A stretch of DNA of 21,938 nt from an uncultured Bacilli bacterium (GCA_934149245.1 CAKPER010000019.1:1-21938); one strand, 5' to 3'. Shown: positions 1-6,594, counted from the first letter of the stretch. Numbers and translations: made by a program. Notes: generated from the letters alone by a model not told the origin.

Positions 1-345
1 GCAGAAGAAATAATTAAAATGTATCATGGAGAAGAATTTATTAATCAAGCTGAAGAAAGATATAATACAGTAGCTAAGGGTGGTATACCTGAAAATATTG
101 AAATATTTGAAATAAAAGAAAATATGTTAGAGAATGGATTGCTATTAACTGAATTATTAAATTTATCAAATATTGTTTCATCAAAATCTGAAGGAAGAAG
201 AATGATTGAACAAAATGGAATAAGTGTAAATGGAACAAAAGAGAATGATGTTAATAAATTAATTACTACAACAGATTTTAATAATGATGAATTAATTATT
301 CAAAAAGGGAAGAAAAAATTTAAAAAAATTATTTTGACTAAGTAA
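1..345 (+). CDS. tyrS: Tyrosyl-tRNA synthetase, C-terminal part (5' truncated by window)
   Basis: This is the 3' end of tyrosyl-tRNA synthetase, which charges tRNA-Tyr in the cytoplasm. The frame is open from base 1 (reading AEEIIKMYHGEEF), so the gene begins before the window; the internal ATG at 19 is not its start. The visible part has the helical connector with the HGEE segment seen in bacterial TyrRS, then a C-terminal S4 RNA-binding domain. The S4 part shows the pattern SKSEGRRMIEQNGISVNG followed by a short beta-rich tail ending in lysines. The catalytic HIGH and KMSKS regions lie upstream and cannot be judged. No terminator follows directly; the next 300 bases are decayed sequence up to the hairpin at 676-707. 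Family assignment is confident. Whether this is the only tyrS copy is unknown. Confidence 0.9.
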   Translation, partial: AEEIIKMYHGEEFINQAEERYNTVAKGGIPENIEIFEIKENMLENGLLLTELLNLSNIVSSKSEGRRMIEQNGISVNGTKENDVNKLITTTDFNNDELIIQKGKKKFKKIILTK

Positions 346-371
346 TAAATATGCCATCGTAATTGTTACAT

Positions 372-672
372 ATGTTTTTGACAAAAGATACAGAAGATTT
401 TAATCCAATTATTACTCATTATTTTGATGAAGTGAAAGAAATAAATAATGAATTAATTCACAATATAGAAATTGATTTTATTGTAAATGTAGACAAATCA
501 AAAGTAAACGTTAAATTAATGAAAAGTATTCTGATTATTTAGATGATTTTATAAAAGATAAATTATCAAATATATAAAACAAAAAGGGGTTTGGGATTAT
601 TCCCATATACGAATTTTGTATGGGAGTAAAAATTCAATGCTTGCTAGACAATATTATTACTCTCAACTATAA
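372..672 (+). pseudogene. Broken reading frame downstream of tyrS, unknown family
   Basis: Three coding-like stretches follow each other in three frames. The first starts at ATG 372 and reads MFLTKDTEDFNPIITHYFDE, staying open to about 535. The second continues it in another frame (EKYSDYLDDFIKDKLSNI) to TAA 575-577. The third (KQKGVWDYSHIRILYGSKNS, continuing MLARQYYYSQL) ends at TAA 670-672, three bases before a strong terminator hairpin. The order and the terminator position look like one gene with at least two frameshifts, or two fused remnants. I do not recognise the protein. A perfect 7-bp inverted repeat (TCCCATA/TATGGGA, 601-625) lies in the third part. Low confidence that this was ever a single gene. 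Confidence 0.4.
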
Positions 673-675
673 GTT

Positions 676-707
676 AAAAGCACTATCTAAATTTAGGTAG
701 TGCTTTT
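676..707. terminator. Strong hairpin terminator, probably bidirectional
   Basis: AAAAGCACTATCTAAA at 676-691 pairs along its whole length with TTTAGGTAGTGCTTTT at 692-707, with one G-T pair. It has a T-rich tail on the plus strand and an A-rich 5' flank, so it can act in both directions. It separates the plus-strand remnant before it from the minus-strand remnant whose stop codon is at 710-712. Confidence 0.85.
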
Positions 708-709
708 CT

Positions 710-1002
710 TTATACAACTTCTATTAATTTTAATGGATTATTTTTTGCGATTTTAAGATTATATTTTATTTTTAAAACTAGTTCTATTTCAGGCTTTAAT
801 TCATCAACATTACATCTAACATTAAATATATCAAGTGCAGAGTTAATATGATTAATTAATGGACAATCTGATAAACAATTTCTTCGGCAATGTTTTTACA
901 ATTATTCATTTTTTGAACCCATATTAATTGATTTTCAGACTTTAATTCTTCTGTAATTGATAAATCTGATATTATTAAGGTATTGGTGTTAGTATAGATA
1001 TA
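710..1002 (-). pseudogene. Decayed minus-strand gene fragment, cut at the IS3 left end
   Basis: On the minus strand, a stretch from the IS end to about 858 reads NTLIISDLSITEELKSENQL and on to NNCKNIAEEIVYQ. The frame then shifts, and the rest reads SDCPLINHINSALDIF, NVRCNVDELKPEIELVL and KIKYNLKIAKNNPLKLIEVV before TAA at 710-712. The shift near 860-870 and the lack of any start before the IS boundary mark it as a broken, 5'-truncated remnant. I do not recognise the family. The sequence beyond the right IS end does not continue the frame, so the insertion alone does not explain the missing 5' part; a deletion is also needed. The frame stays open leftward into the IS, but there it is only antisense to orfA. 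Confidence 0.45.
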
Positions 1003-1063
1003 TAGACACGAAAATTTGAAAGCAGTGATATAATAGTTATCATAAGAAACGGAGGAAGTGTCT

Positions 1064-1342
1064 ATGAAAAAAGAATATGCAAAACATGATGAAGAATTTA
1101 AGAAAACGATTGTTAACTTTTGTGAAACTAACAAAGATAAAACAATGAGTGATATTGCAAGAGAATATGGCATTACTAGAACCAGTATTACACAATGGAG
1201 AAAAAAATATGGTACCATTACTACATCAACTGGAATAACAACTAATAATGATGAAATACTAAAATTACAAAAAAAGAATCATGAATTAGAAATAGAAAAT
1301 GAAATATTAAAAAAAGCAGTAGCCATATTCTCAAAAAAATAG
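1064..1342 (+). CDS. IS3-family transposase OrfA (helix-turn-helix protein)
   Basis: OrfA binds the element's ends and supplies the N-terminus of the OrfAB fusion transposase. It has about 92 residues, with a helix-turn-helix (residues ~20-50, containing SDIAREYGITRTSITQWRKK). A leucine-rich coiled coil follows (~63-87, LQKKNHELEIENEILKKAV), typical of IS3 OrfA dimerisation. I place the start at ATG 1064, seven bases after GGAGGA (1051-1056), rather than at the upstream in-frame GTG 1058, which almost touches that site. The stop TAG 1340-1342 directly follows the heptamer A AAA AAA at 1333-1339, set in frame for -1 slippage into orfB. A TATAAT at 1029-1034 inside the left end probably belongs to the IS promoter. 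This gene itself looks intact. Confidence 0.85.
   Translation: MKKEYAKHDEEFKKTIVNFCETNKDKTMSDIAREYGITRTSITQWRKKYGTITTSTGITTNNDEILKLQKKNHELEIENEILKKAVAIFSKK
1333..1339 (+). promoter_or_regulatory. Programmed -1 frameshift heptamer of the IS3 element
   Basis: A_AAA_AAA sits with codon boundaries exactly as needed for -1 slippage and is followed at once by the orfA stop TAG. Shifting back one base continues in frame as KKIDDKIKFINDNKHLYDVR, the typical start of OrfB. IS3-family elements commonly use this signal to make OrfAB. Confidence 0.75.
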
Positions 1343-1919
1343 ATGATAAGATTAAGTTTATTAATGACAATAAACATTTATATGATGTTAGAACTTTATG
1401 TAAATGTTTAGGTATACATCACTCAGTATATTATTACCATTGTAATCATCAAACCAATAGTTATAAAATAGCTAATCAAAAACTTGACGTTGAAATTAAG
1501 AAAATATATGATAAATCTAAAGGTAGATATGGCTCACCTAAAATTACTAAAGTATTAAATAACAAAGGTATCAAGATTAGTCAAAAAAGAGTTGTTAGAA
1601 GAATGAATTTCTTAGGCATTAAAAGTATTATTATCAAAAAATATAATTATGCTGGAAACTCTAAAATAGACAATGCAAAAAACTATCCAAACCTTTTAGA
1701 ACAAGACTTTTTTACAAATATTTCTAGTCAAAAATGGGTTGGAGTTATGGGCTTAGTATTACAGAAAGCCTTGTTATTGAGGCATTTAATGAAGCTAAAT
1801 TAGCAATATTTGAGTTTATAGAAAGCTGGTACAATAATCAAAGAATACATAGTAGTATAGGGTACATTACACCTAATCAGAAATATAATAACTATATAGC
1901 AAATTTAGCAATAGCTTAG
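1339..1919 (+). pseudogene. IS3-family transposase OrfB, catalytic core deleted
   Basis: After the -1 shift the frame encodes the OrfB N-terminal part (DVRTLCKCLGIHHSVYYYH, then GRYGSPKITKVLNNKGIKIS and QKRVVRRMNFLGIK), ending near QKWVG at about 1740. Typical IS3 OrfB then continues with the first catalytic Asp in a WVGD-ITYI motif. Here the sequence jumps, with a frame change, to GWSYGLSITESLVIEAFNEA and the C-terminal block FEFIESWYNNQRIHSSIGYI, ending at TAG 1917-1919. The segments bearing both catalytic Asp residues and the NA-ESF-K-E Glu region are absent. This implies two deletions: one at the GGTTGGA-like junction and one between VIEAF and NEAKLA. It is certainly inactive as a DDE transposase. 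Confidence 0.85.
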
Positions 1920-2128
1920 TAGTTAATTTTATGCCGAGAAAACTTTTGATAAGTAAAAAAATATTTTTAACCTTAATGGAGTTTAATGATTATTATTTTT
2001 ATTTTTTGAAGATAATAATCATCTAAACGACTATAAATTAATAAAAATATTTCTAATTGTCAAAAGGAAATTGGAATAAATTTAAATACGGTCAAAAAAA
2101 CATCTTTCAAAAAATCGTGTCTAAAAAC

Positions 2129-2155
2129 TTGACATAAATCCATATGTTATATTTT
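2129..2155 (+). promoter_or_regulatory. Possible promoter at the IS right end, reading into the Nudix gene
   Basis: A perfect TTGACA (2129-2134) lies just outside, or within the tip of, the IS right end. A TATTTT (2150-2155, spacer 15) or nearby TTTTAA could serve as -10, so the second half is weak. The Nudix gene starts 25 bases later and no other promoter is visible between the IS and the gene. Outward -35 boxes in IS ends are well known. Confidence 0.4.
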
Positions 2156-2180
2156 AAAATGAAAGGAATGTGAGATTAAT

Positions 2181-2675
2181 ATGGAAAAAAGAGATTTATA
2201 TGATGAAAACAAGCAAAAAACTGGTGAAGTTATAGAAAAAGGACAAGATGTTCCTAAAGGCAGATATTATATAACTGTTGTAGTTTGGATGCAAAATTCA
2301 AAAGGCGAATTTTTAATTCAAAGGACAGTGCCAGAAAAATATCATATGTGGTCTACAACTGGTGGTCATCCGAAAGCAGGAGAAAGCAGTTTAGAAGGTA
2401 TTGTTACTGAAATAAAAGAAGAATTAGGATTGTTAGTATCTGCAAAAGAATTGCAATTATTTAAAACAATAAAAACAGAAGATGATTTTGTGGATATATA
2501 TTATTTAAAAATTGATGTTGGCTTGGATGAAATTACGATTCAAGAAGAAGAAGTAGAAGATGTTAAGTGGGCATCTATTGAAGAAATAAATAGTTTAATT
2601 GATGAAGGATTATTTTTACCACCACATATTGATTTTTATAAATTTTGTTTGGAATATTTAGAAAGCCAATGTTAA
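2181..2675 (+). CDS. Nudix hydrolase, IPP isomerase-like
   Basis: This is a Nudix-fold enzyme of 164 residues. Its N-terminus (RDLYDENKQKTGEVIEKGQ) matches the small Nudix proteins annotated as isopentenyl-diphosphate isomerase-like, many of which are really generic pyrophosphohydrolases. The Nudix box spans residues 62-84 (GHPKAGESSLEGIVTEIKEE, then LGL). It keeps the Gly, the first Glu and the E-x-x-E-E metal ligands, but the usual Arg of REUXEE is Thr76. The fold continues with strands to an acidic C-terminal helix. ATG 2181 follows AAAGGA (2162-2167). The gene stands alone: the defective IS is directly upstream and about 640 bases without an intact gene follow. The Nudix class is firm; the substrate is not known. 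Confidence 0.85.
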   Translation: MEKRDLYDENKQKTGEVIEKGQDVPKGRYYITVVVWMQNSKGEFLIQRTVPEKYHMWSTTGGHPKAGESSLEGIVTEIKEELGLLVSAKELQLFKTIKTEDDFVDIYYLKIDVGLDEITIQEEEVEDVKWASIEEINSLIDEGLFLPPHIDFYKFCLEYLESQC

Positions 2676-2805
2676 TAACTTTATTAAAAATAATGGTATA
2701 TTTTAACAAATGTGTAACAATATAATTTTTGATGTGTTTTATAATAGAAAAGTCTTATAATTTTAATAGAAAAAATCAATTATAAAACAATGAAAAAGTT
2801 AAATT

Positions 2806-2826
2806 ATAGGTAGCATTTAGGTAGCA
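2806..2826. repeat. Tandem TAGGTAGCA boxes
   Basis: ATAGGTAGCA and TTAGGTAGCA lie 11 bases apart, one helical turn, as expected for a protein binding the same DNA face. They are 210 bases from the integrase remnant and share the TAGGTA core with the boxes at 3012-3033. Confidence 0.5.
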
Positions 2827-3011
2827 AAATTTCTAAAATTTAATTTTATACTTTAAATTTTATTAATTAATATCATTTAAAAATGTTAAGAAATAAATAA
2901 AAAACATATTAAAAAAGTCAAAAAGATACATAATCTTAATTTCTCCTGAAATCCTGTCTATATGGCGGGATACTTTGTTTATAAGGGCTTTAAGCTTGTT
3001 TATATATGTAT

Positions 3012-3033
3012 TAGGTACCCAAATAGGTACCCA
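3012..3033. repeat. Tandem TAGGTACCCA boxes
   Basis: Two perfect copies of TAGGTACCCA have 12-bp spacing and lie immediately after the stop codon of the minus-strand integrase fragment. This is a candidate remnant of an attachment or arm-binding site of the lost element. Confidence 0.55.
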
Positions 3034-3035
3034 TT

Positions 3036-3227
3036 TTAATTTAGTTTGTCTATAATATTAATTATTTCATTTAATTGATTCTTAAATAGGTGAGAGTAAG
3101 TGTTTAATGTCTCATCTATTTTTGTGTGTCCTAAATATTTTGCTACAACATTTATAGTGGTACCACTATTAATATTCATTTGATATAAAATTTTTAAATT
3201 TTTCAAGTGTACACTATTGTTTGGATA
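3036..3227 (-). pseudogene. C-terminal remnant of a tyrosine recombinase (phage/ICE integrase)
   Basis: The minus strand reads VHLKNLKILYQMNINSGTTI, then NVVAKYLGHTKIDETLNTYS and HLFKNQLNEIINIIDKLN, with TAA at 3036-3038. The pattern V-A-K-x-L-G-H followed by T-x-x-T-Y-S-H is the C-terminal catalytic block of tyrosine recombinases. The conserved His and the nucleophilic Tyr are kept. The frame is stopped at 3228-3230, and no arm-binding or N-terminal catalytic domain remains. The typical family length is 350-400 residues, so only about 60 survive. This marks the former site of an integrated element. It also explains the nearby tandem boxes, although their link to this enzyme is inferred. Confidence 0.8.
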
Positions 3228-3356
3228 TTAAATTTAAATATCAATCTTTTTTGCAATAATAAATTAAAAGCGTCGCAAAAAAGTAATATATGTGTTATAA
3301 TCAATTTATAAAGAACGATGAAAAAAGTAGAATTAATTTTAAAGGAAGGCAAAAAA

Positions 3357-4097
3357 ATGGAAGTAAGTAAAATAAAAAAAGCATTAGTAGAGCAAAAAAA
3401 TATTGGCTTATCTGGTAATCTTTATCATAAAACTCAACTTGATTTTGCCTATAATACAAATCATATTGAAGGCTCTACAATAACACCTGATGAAACTGCA
3501 AGTATCTATGATACAGGAACAATCTTAACGAGTAGTGATAAGGTTATTGTTTTAAAAGATGCTACTGAAACAAAGAATCATTTTACTTTATTTAAATATA
3601 TGTTAGATACTATTGATGATAAACTAACTGAAGATATGATAAAGAAATTTCACTTTATCTTAAAAGATGGAACTTTAACTGATAGTGAAAAGGAATGGTT
3701 TAATGTTGGTGAATATAAAAAGAAGAAAAACTTTGTTGGTAATATTACAACGTCACTTTCTAATGATGTAGCATATGATATGAAAGAGTTATTAAATTGG
3801 TACGATAAAATAGATAAAAAAAGTTTTGAAGATATTATTGAATTCCATGTTAGATTTGAAAAAATTCATCCTTTTCAAGATGGAAATGGTCGTGTAGGAA
3901 GAATGATAATGTTTAGAGAATGTTTATATAATGACATAATGCCTTTTTTTATTGAAGATAGAAATAAAGATTTTTATATAAGAGGTATTAAAGAATATCA
4001 AATAAATAATGAAAAAGGATACTTAATTGATACTTGTTTAAATAGTCAAAATAATTATGAAAAAATGGCAATTTACTTTTTAGAAGATAGTGAATAA
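3357..4097 (+). CDS. Fic family protein, class II (self-inhibited)
   Basis: Fic enzymes usually transfer AMP from ATP to target hydroxyl groups. The catalytic motif HPFQDGNGRVGR is complete at residues 171-182 (HPF-x-D-GNGR-x-x-R), including the His base and the phosphate-binding Arg. The N-terminal helix carries TNHIEG (residues 34-39), matching the class II inhibitory motif [ST]xxxE[GN], whose Glu blocks ATP positioning. The protein should therefore be held off until released. I choose ATG 3357, since AAAGGAAGG (3341-3349) sits seven bases before it. The in-frame ATG at 3318 has no comparable site and would add 13 Lys/Glu-rich residues. It has 246 residues and is predicted cytoplasmic. No antitoxin gene is next to it. 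Its place beside integrase debris suggests acquisition by transfer. Confidence 0.9.
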   Translation: MEVSKIKKALVEQKNIGLSGNLYHKTQLDFAYNTNHIEGSTITPDETASIYDTGTILTSSDKVIVLKDATETKNHFTLFKYMLDTIDDKLTEDMIKKFHFILKDGTLTDSEKEWFNVGEYKKKKNFVGNITTSLSNDVAYDMKELLNWYDKIDKKSFEDIIEFHVRFEKIHPFQDGNGRVGRMIMFRECLYNDIMPFFIEDRNKDFYIRGIKEYQINNEKGYLIDTCLNSQNNYEKMAIYFLEDSE

Positions 4098-4363
4098 TGA
4101 TATTTATGACATTAAATATTGGTAGGGGAATGTAATTAATGTTACAGAAAAAGAGAAAGATTTGGGTTCTTTGTCAAGTAGTGTTGGTGAGACTAAAAAC
4201 TAATGATAAATAAAATGATATTTGGAGGACTAGAAATAGTTCTCTTTAATTTTAGTACTTTTTAAGTTTTTTATAATTTTGGTGTTTACTTAAAAGAAAT
4301 CACTATTTTTTATATAAAATATACATTAAATTGTTAAATTAACTATTAATTACTAAAAAACTA
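4098..4363. other. Intergenic region with a GAAA-loop hairpin
   Basis: No intact gene is seen. One short open stretch (reading VINVTEKEKDLGSLSSSVGE and TKN, stop near 4202) has coding-like composition but no start codon, so it may be a scrap of a lost gene. The hairpin listed at 4225-4244 and the promoter at 4364 are the only clear elements. Confidence 0.4.
4225..4244 (+). terminator. GAAA tetraloop hairpin, likely terminator after the Fic gene
   Basis: GAGGACTA pairs with TAGTTCTC (one G-T pair) around a GAAA tetraloop. It is followed by TTTAATTTT, a modest T-tract, so it may be a weak terminator or an RNA-stabilising hairpin. Confidence 0.45.
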
Positions 4364-4392
4364 TTGACTTTTAAATAAAAGAATGCTAGAAT
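4364..4392 (+). promoter_or_regulatory. Sigma-A-type promoter of the putative lipoprotein gene
   Basis: TTGACT (4364-4369), a 17-bp spacer and TAGAAT (4387-4392) lie 29 bases before ATG 4422, with AAGGGGG (4407-4413) as ribosome binding site. Confidence 0.75.
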
Positions 4393-4421
4393 GAATTTGT
4401 AATTTGAAGGGGGATTAAGTT

Positions 4422-5156
4422 ATGATAAAGAATGATAATAAACAAGAGAGGGATTATTTACTTAGTTTGAAAAAAGCTTTATTTATTGGAACATTAGGAG
4501 TAACTACAGCTATTAGTAGTGCTTGTGGAAATACTAAAAAGATTTCGCAAGAAAATCCATTTCCAAATGGAGAAAGTTCTATTTTTCTAGCAGATAATTA
4601 TGATATAGATGGCTTAAAATTTGAAGGATATGAAGAGGCTGTATTTATATCTAAAGATGGAAATAAGGAATCTTACTCTGAATTGTTAGAAAGATGTAAA
4701 ACTAATATAAATGAGGAAAATGGTTATGGATTAAATAAAAGTTTGTATAAGATAGGTCGTGTTATTTTACAAAAAAGAGTTGCTGAAGCACTAGGTATCA
4801 ATATTAGTGATATGGAAAGTTTTTCTGTAGAGTATTTAAATGATTCTATGGGGGAAGAAAATCCATGTTTTGTTACTGTTGGTTATCAAGGAAAAGAACA
4901 TGTCTTGGAGCTTGAGGGAGAAATAGGGAGAGAAATAGCTTGGTGCATTAGTAAAACAGTAACTAATAGTATTCCAGTTGATGAAGATGCATATACATAT
5001 ACAGATATTAATAGAGTTATAAGATCTTATAAGGATTGTTTAAATTCTAATGGAGATTATGTTGTTGATAATGGAGAAGTAAAAAATTCTTCAATTGAAA
5101 AGGTTGGAGACATTAGCTTCGAAATAGTAAAAAATAAAACTAAAAAGAAAAATTAA
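4422..5156 (+). CDS. Putative lipoprotein, unknown function
   Basis: This is a 244-residue exported protein that I do not recognise. Residues 11-35 form a Lys-flanked hydrophobic segment (LLSLKKALFIGTLGVTTAIS) ending in SSAC. Cys35 could be lipid-modified, although the -3 position is Ser rather than the usual Leu. The remainder is soluble and acidic, with three more Cys (in RCKTNI, NPCFVT and AWCISK) and a second one near KDCLNS, and ends in a Lys-rich tail. The gene has its own promoter and the hairpin terminator at 5191-5226, so it is monocistronic. It lies between the Fic gene and the minus-strand ADP-ribosyltransferase-like gene; nothing in the sequence links their functions. Confidence 0.6.
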   Translation: MIKNDNKQERDYLLSLKKALFIGTLGVTTAISSACGNTKKISQENPFPNGESSIFLADNYDIDGLKFEGYEEAVFISKDGNKESYSELLERCKTNINEENGYGLNKSLYKIGRVILQKRVAEALGINISDMESFSVEYLNDSMGEENPCFVTVGYQGKEHVLELEGEIGREIAWCISKTVTNSIPVDEDAYTYTDINRVIRSYKDCLNSNGDYVVDNGEVKNSSIEKVGDISFEIVKNKTKKKN

Positions 5157-5190
5157 TTTCAGTAAATAATTAGTTATGTTAAGTTACAGA

Positions 5191-5226
5191 AAAAGCCAAC
5201 ATCTAAAAAATTTAGGTGTTGGTTTT
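5191..5226 (+). terminator. Hairpin terminator after the putative lipoprotein gene
   Basis: AAAAGCCAACATCTAAA pairs with TTTAGGTGTTGGTTTT (two G-T pairs) around a short A loop. A-rich and T-rich flanks allow it to work in both directions, so it may also serve the minus-strand gene ending at 5288. Confidence 0.8.
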
Positions 5227-5287
5227 AAAATTCAAAAAGGTCAGATGTGTAAATAAAAAAATTATATTTTCACAATCATTATCTAAT

Positions 5288-6241
5288 TTATCTTTTATGT
5301 TTTGGTTGATTATTTAAATCATCTTGCTTATTTTTTGTATTTTCTATTTTTCTAGTAGCCTCTTGTAAAATATCTTGTCCAATAGCAGAAAAGCTTCTCT
5401 GATCATTTTCATATGTTTTTTTCAAATAATCAATAAACTCTGTATCATTATTTATAGATAATTTATTAATTAAATGAGTAACTTGCTTTTCCTTAGGTAA
5501 ATCAAAGTATGCTAGAACATCAAGTAATTTATTTGTTAATTTAGGATAAGTATTATTAACTGATGAAACTATTGATTTCAAAAATTGTTCTCTTTTAGGA
5601 AATACAGCTTGTGTTATTACAGTTTTCTCAAATAATTCAATTATATCATCTTCATTAAACGGTGGCTCATCAATTTTTAAAAAACTCATTTTCTTGTTTA
5701 TTTTATCTAATAAATAAGGATGAAATAACAAGATTCTGTTAAAATCATTTTTACTAATTTTTCTTCCCCTAAGCTCTGATTGTTTAATTTGTCTTTCTAT
5801 TAAATCAGAACTATCAAATGGTATTTCTTTAGGTTTATTGGGATAAAGATATAAATTAATTTTACCATCACTAGCAAGTTCTTTTATTTTATCATAAATA
5901 TTATTTACATCTTCTTCACTATTAATATTAACACCAGTTTGAGAAACTAGCTCACTAAAACCAGTGTTTATATCCTTAAATGTTGTATCTGAAACTGTAT
6001 AAATAGCTGCCGAACCACTATACATTACATTAAATGCTTCAGGTACACGTTCAACCAGTTGCCATGGTTCACTATCAGAATTTCTAAATAAAGTATATGT
6101 ACAATCATCACCAGCTTTACTACTAAAGATATATGCAAGCTCTTTTAATTTTGTAGCATATACATAGTTGCCATGTGTAGATTGATGTGGTTCTATTCTC
6201 TTAAGACCCTTAATATTACTGCCATGATATAAAATTCCCAT
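5288..6241 (-). CDS. Putative ADP-ribosyltransferase-like protein (YHGS N-terminus)
   Basis: This is a 317-residue protein with no signal peptide or membrane segment. The N-terminus reads ILYHGSNIKGLKRIEP, then H-x-x-x-x-YVYATKLKELAYIFS. This YHGS ... VYAT-x(n)-A spacing resembles the first two strands of ART/PARP-like folds, where the His and Tyr/Ser bind NAD. It also occurs in many uncharacterised Firmicutes proteins. A clear catalytic Glu could not be assigned. The C-terminal half (about 140-317) is helical and charged and ends in a basic tail (QDDLNNQPKHKR). Start ATG 6241 is preceded by AGAAAGGAAG on the minus strand; an AT-rich TATTAT lies further upstream. It is a single gene converging on the lipoprotein gene. 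The fold is inference; it may have another activity. Confidence 0.5.
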   Translation of the reverse strand: MGILYHGSNIKGLKRIEPHQSTHGNYVYATKLKELAYIFSSKAGDDCTYTLFRNSDSEPWQLVERVPEAFNVMYSGSAAIYTVSDTTFKDINTGFSELVSQTGVNINSEEDVNNIYDKIKELASDGKINLYLYPNKPKEIPFDSSDLIERQIKQSELRGRKISKNDFNRILLFHPYLLDKINKKMSFLKIDEPPFNEDDIIELFEKTVITQAVFPKREQFLKSIVSSVNNTYPKLTNKLLDVLAYFDLPKEKQVTHLINKLSINNDTEFIDYLKKTYENDQRSFSAIGQDILQEATRKIENTKNKQDDLNNQPKHKR

Positions 6242-6560
6242 CTTATACTTCCTTTCTGTTTACATCTATAATATATCATTAAATAAAATTTAAGTATAGT
6301 TATTTAATAAACTAAAGCAAAAAAGTTATAGTTTTATCAAAAAATATAAAATATAACTAATTAATAACTTTACCAAAAATTGTAGCTTTGTTAAGAAAAT
6401 ATTTCTGATTTATATAAATAAAAAACAAACATTTAATAAGTAAAACGATATTAAGCATATAAGATTATCTTCAAACTTTTGATGTTTTAATATAAAAATA
6501 CCTTACTAACTTATTCTAGCTAACCATATCATAACAAAAAAATAAAAAAATTATTAAAAA
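6242..6560. other. AT-rich divergent intergenic region, no gene seen
   Basis: This stretch separates the minus-strand YHGS gene from the plus-strand MerR unit and must hold the promoter of the former. No coding stretch, repeat or strong hairpin was recognised. Confidence 0.4.
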
Positions 6561-6563
6561 GTC

Positions 6564-6594
6564 TTGACTTGGAGTTAAGTCTATGGTTTACAAT
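6564..6594 (+). promoter_or_regulatory. MerR-type promoter/operator (19-bp spacer)
   Basis: TTGACT (6564-6569) and TACAAT (6589-6594) are separated by 19 bp. This long spacing is typical of promoters that MerR-family activators untwist. The spacer holds an imperfect dyad, CTTGGAGTT/AAGTCTATG (6568-6585, six of nine positions matching), centred in the spacer as in other MerR operators. It is about 80 bases upstream of the MerR gene, predicting autoregulation and control of the downstream genes. Confidence 0.7.

Larger units (their letters stand above)
1003..2123 (+). mobile_element. Defective IS3-family insertion sequence with internal deletions
   Basis: The boundaries rest on imperfect 20-bp inverted repeats. 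The left end TAGACACGAAAATTTGAAAG (1003-1022) matches the reverse complement of the right end (2104-2123) at 17 of 20 positions. The true tips may lie up to about 12 bp further out, because the right flank continues into a TTGACA-containing stretch that could belong to the IS. Inside are orfA, an A AAA AAA slippery heptamer and a shortened orfB. The total of about 1.1 kb is shorter than the usual 1.2-1.5 kb of the family, and about 100 codons of the integrase core are missing. No target duplication could be established. The copy cannot make an active transposase. Confidence 0.8.
2676..3035. other. Gene-free AT-rich stretch with two pairs of tandem short repeats
   Basis: No intact gene is visible on either strand. 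It holds TAGGTAGCA twice (2807-2815 and 2818-2826, 11-bp period) and TAGGTACCCA twice (3012-3021 and 3024-3033, 12-bp period), plus an AT-only dyad (TTATAATT/AATTATAA) near 2755-2790. The second pair abuts the end of the integrase fragment. Tandem 6-10 bp boxes beside an integrase gene resemble arm-type recombinase or excisionase sites, but this is inference. Confidence 0.5.

Noticed and set aside
856..1218. 120-residue minus-strand reading frame
   Set aside because: Its first half is antisense to the OrfA gene and its second half is the decayed fragment; no start with a ribosome binding site, so it is not one gene.
2806..3033. Tandem TAGGTA boxes as a CRISPR array
   Set aside because: Only two units per pair, 9-10 bases long with 2-3 base gaps; there are no spacers of 30-40 bases and no cas genes.
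3318..3356. Upstream ATG as the start of the Fic protein
   Set aside because: AAAGGAAGG lies between the two ATG codons, well placed for 3357; the upstream ATG has no comparable site and the added residues are low-complexity.
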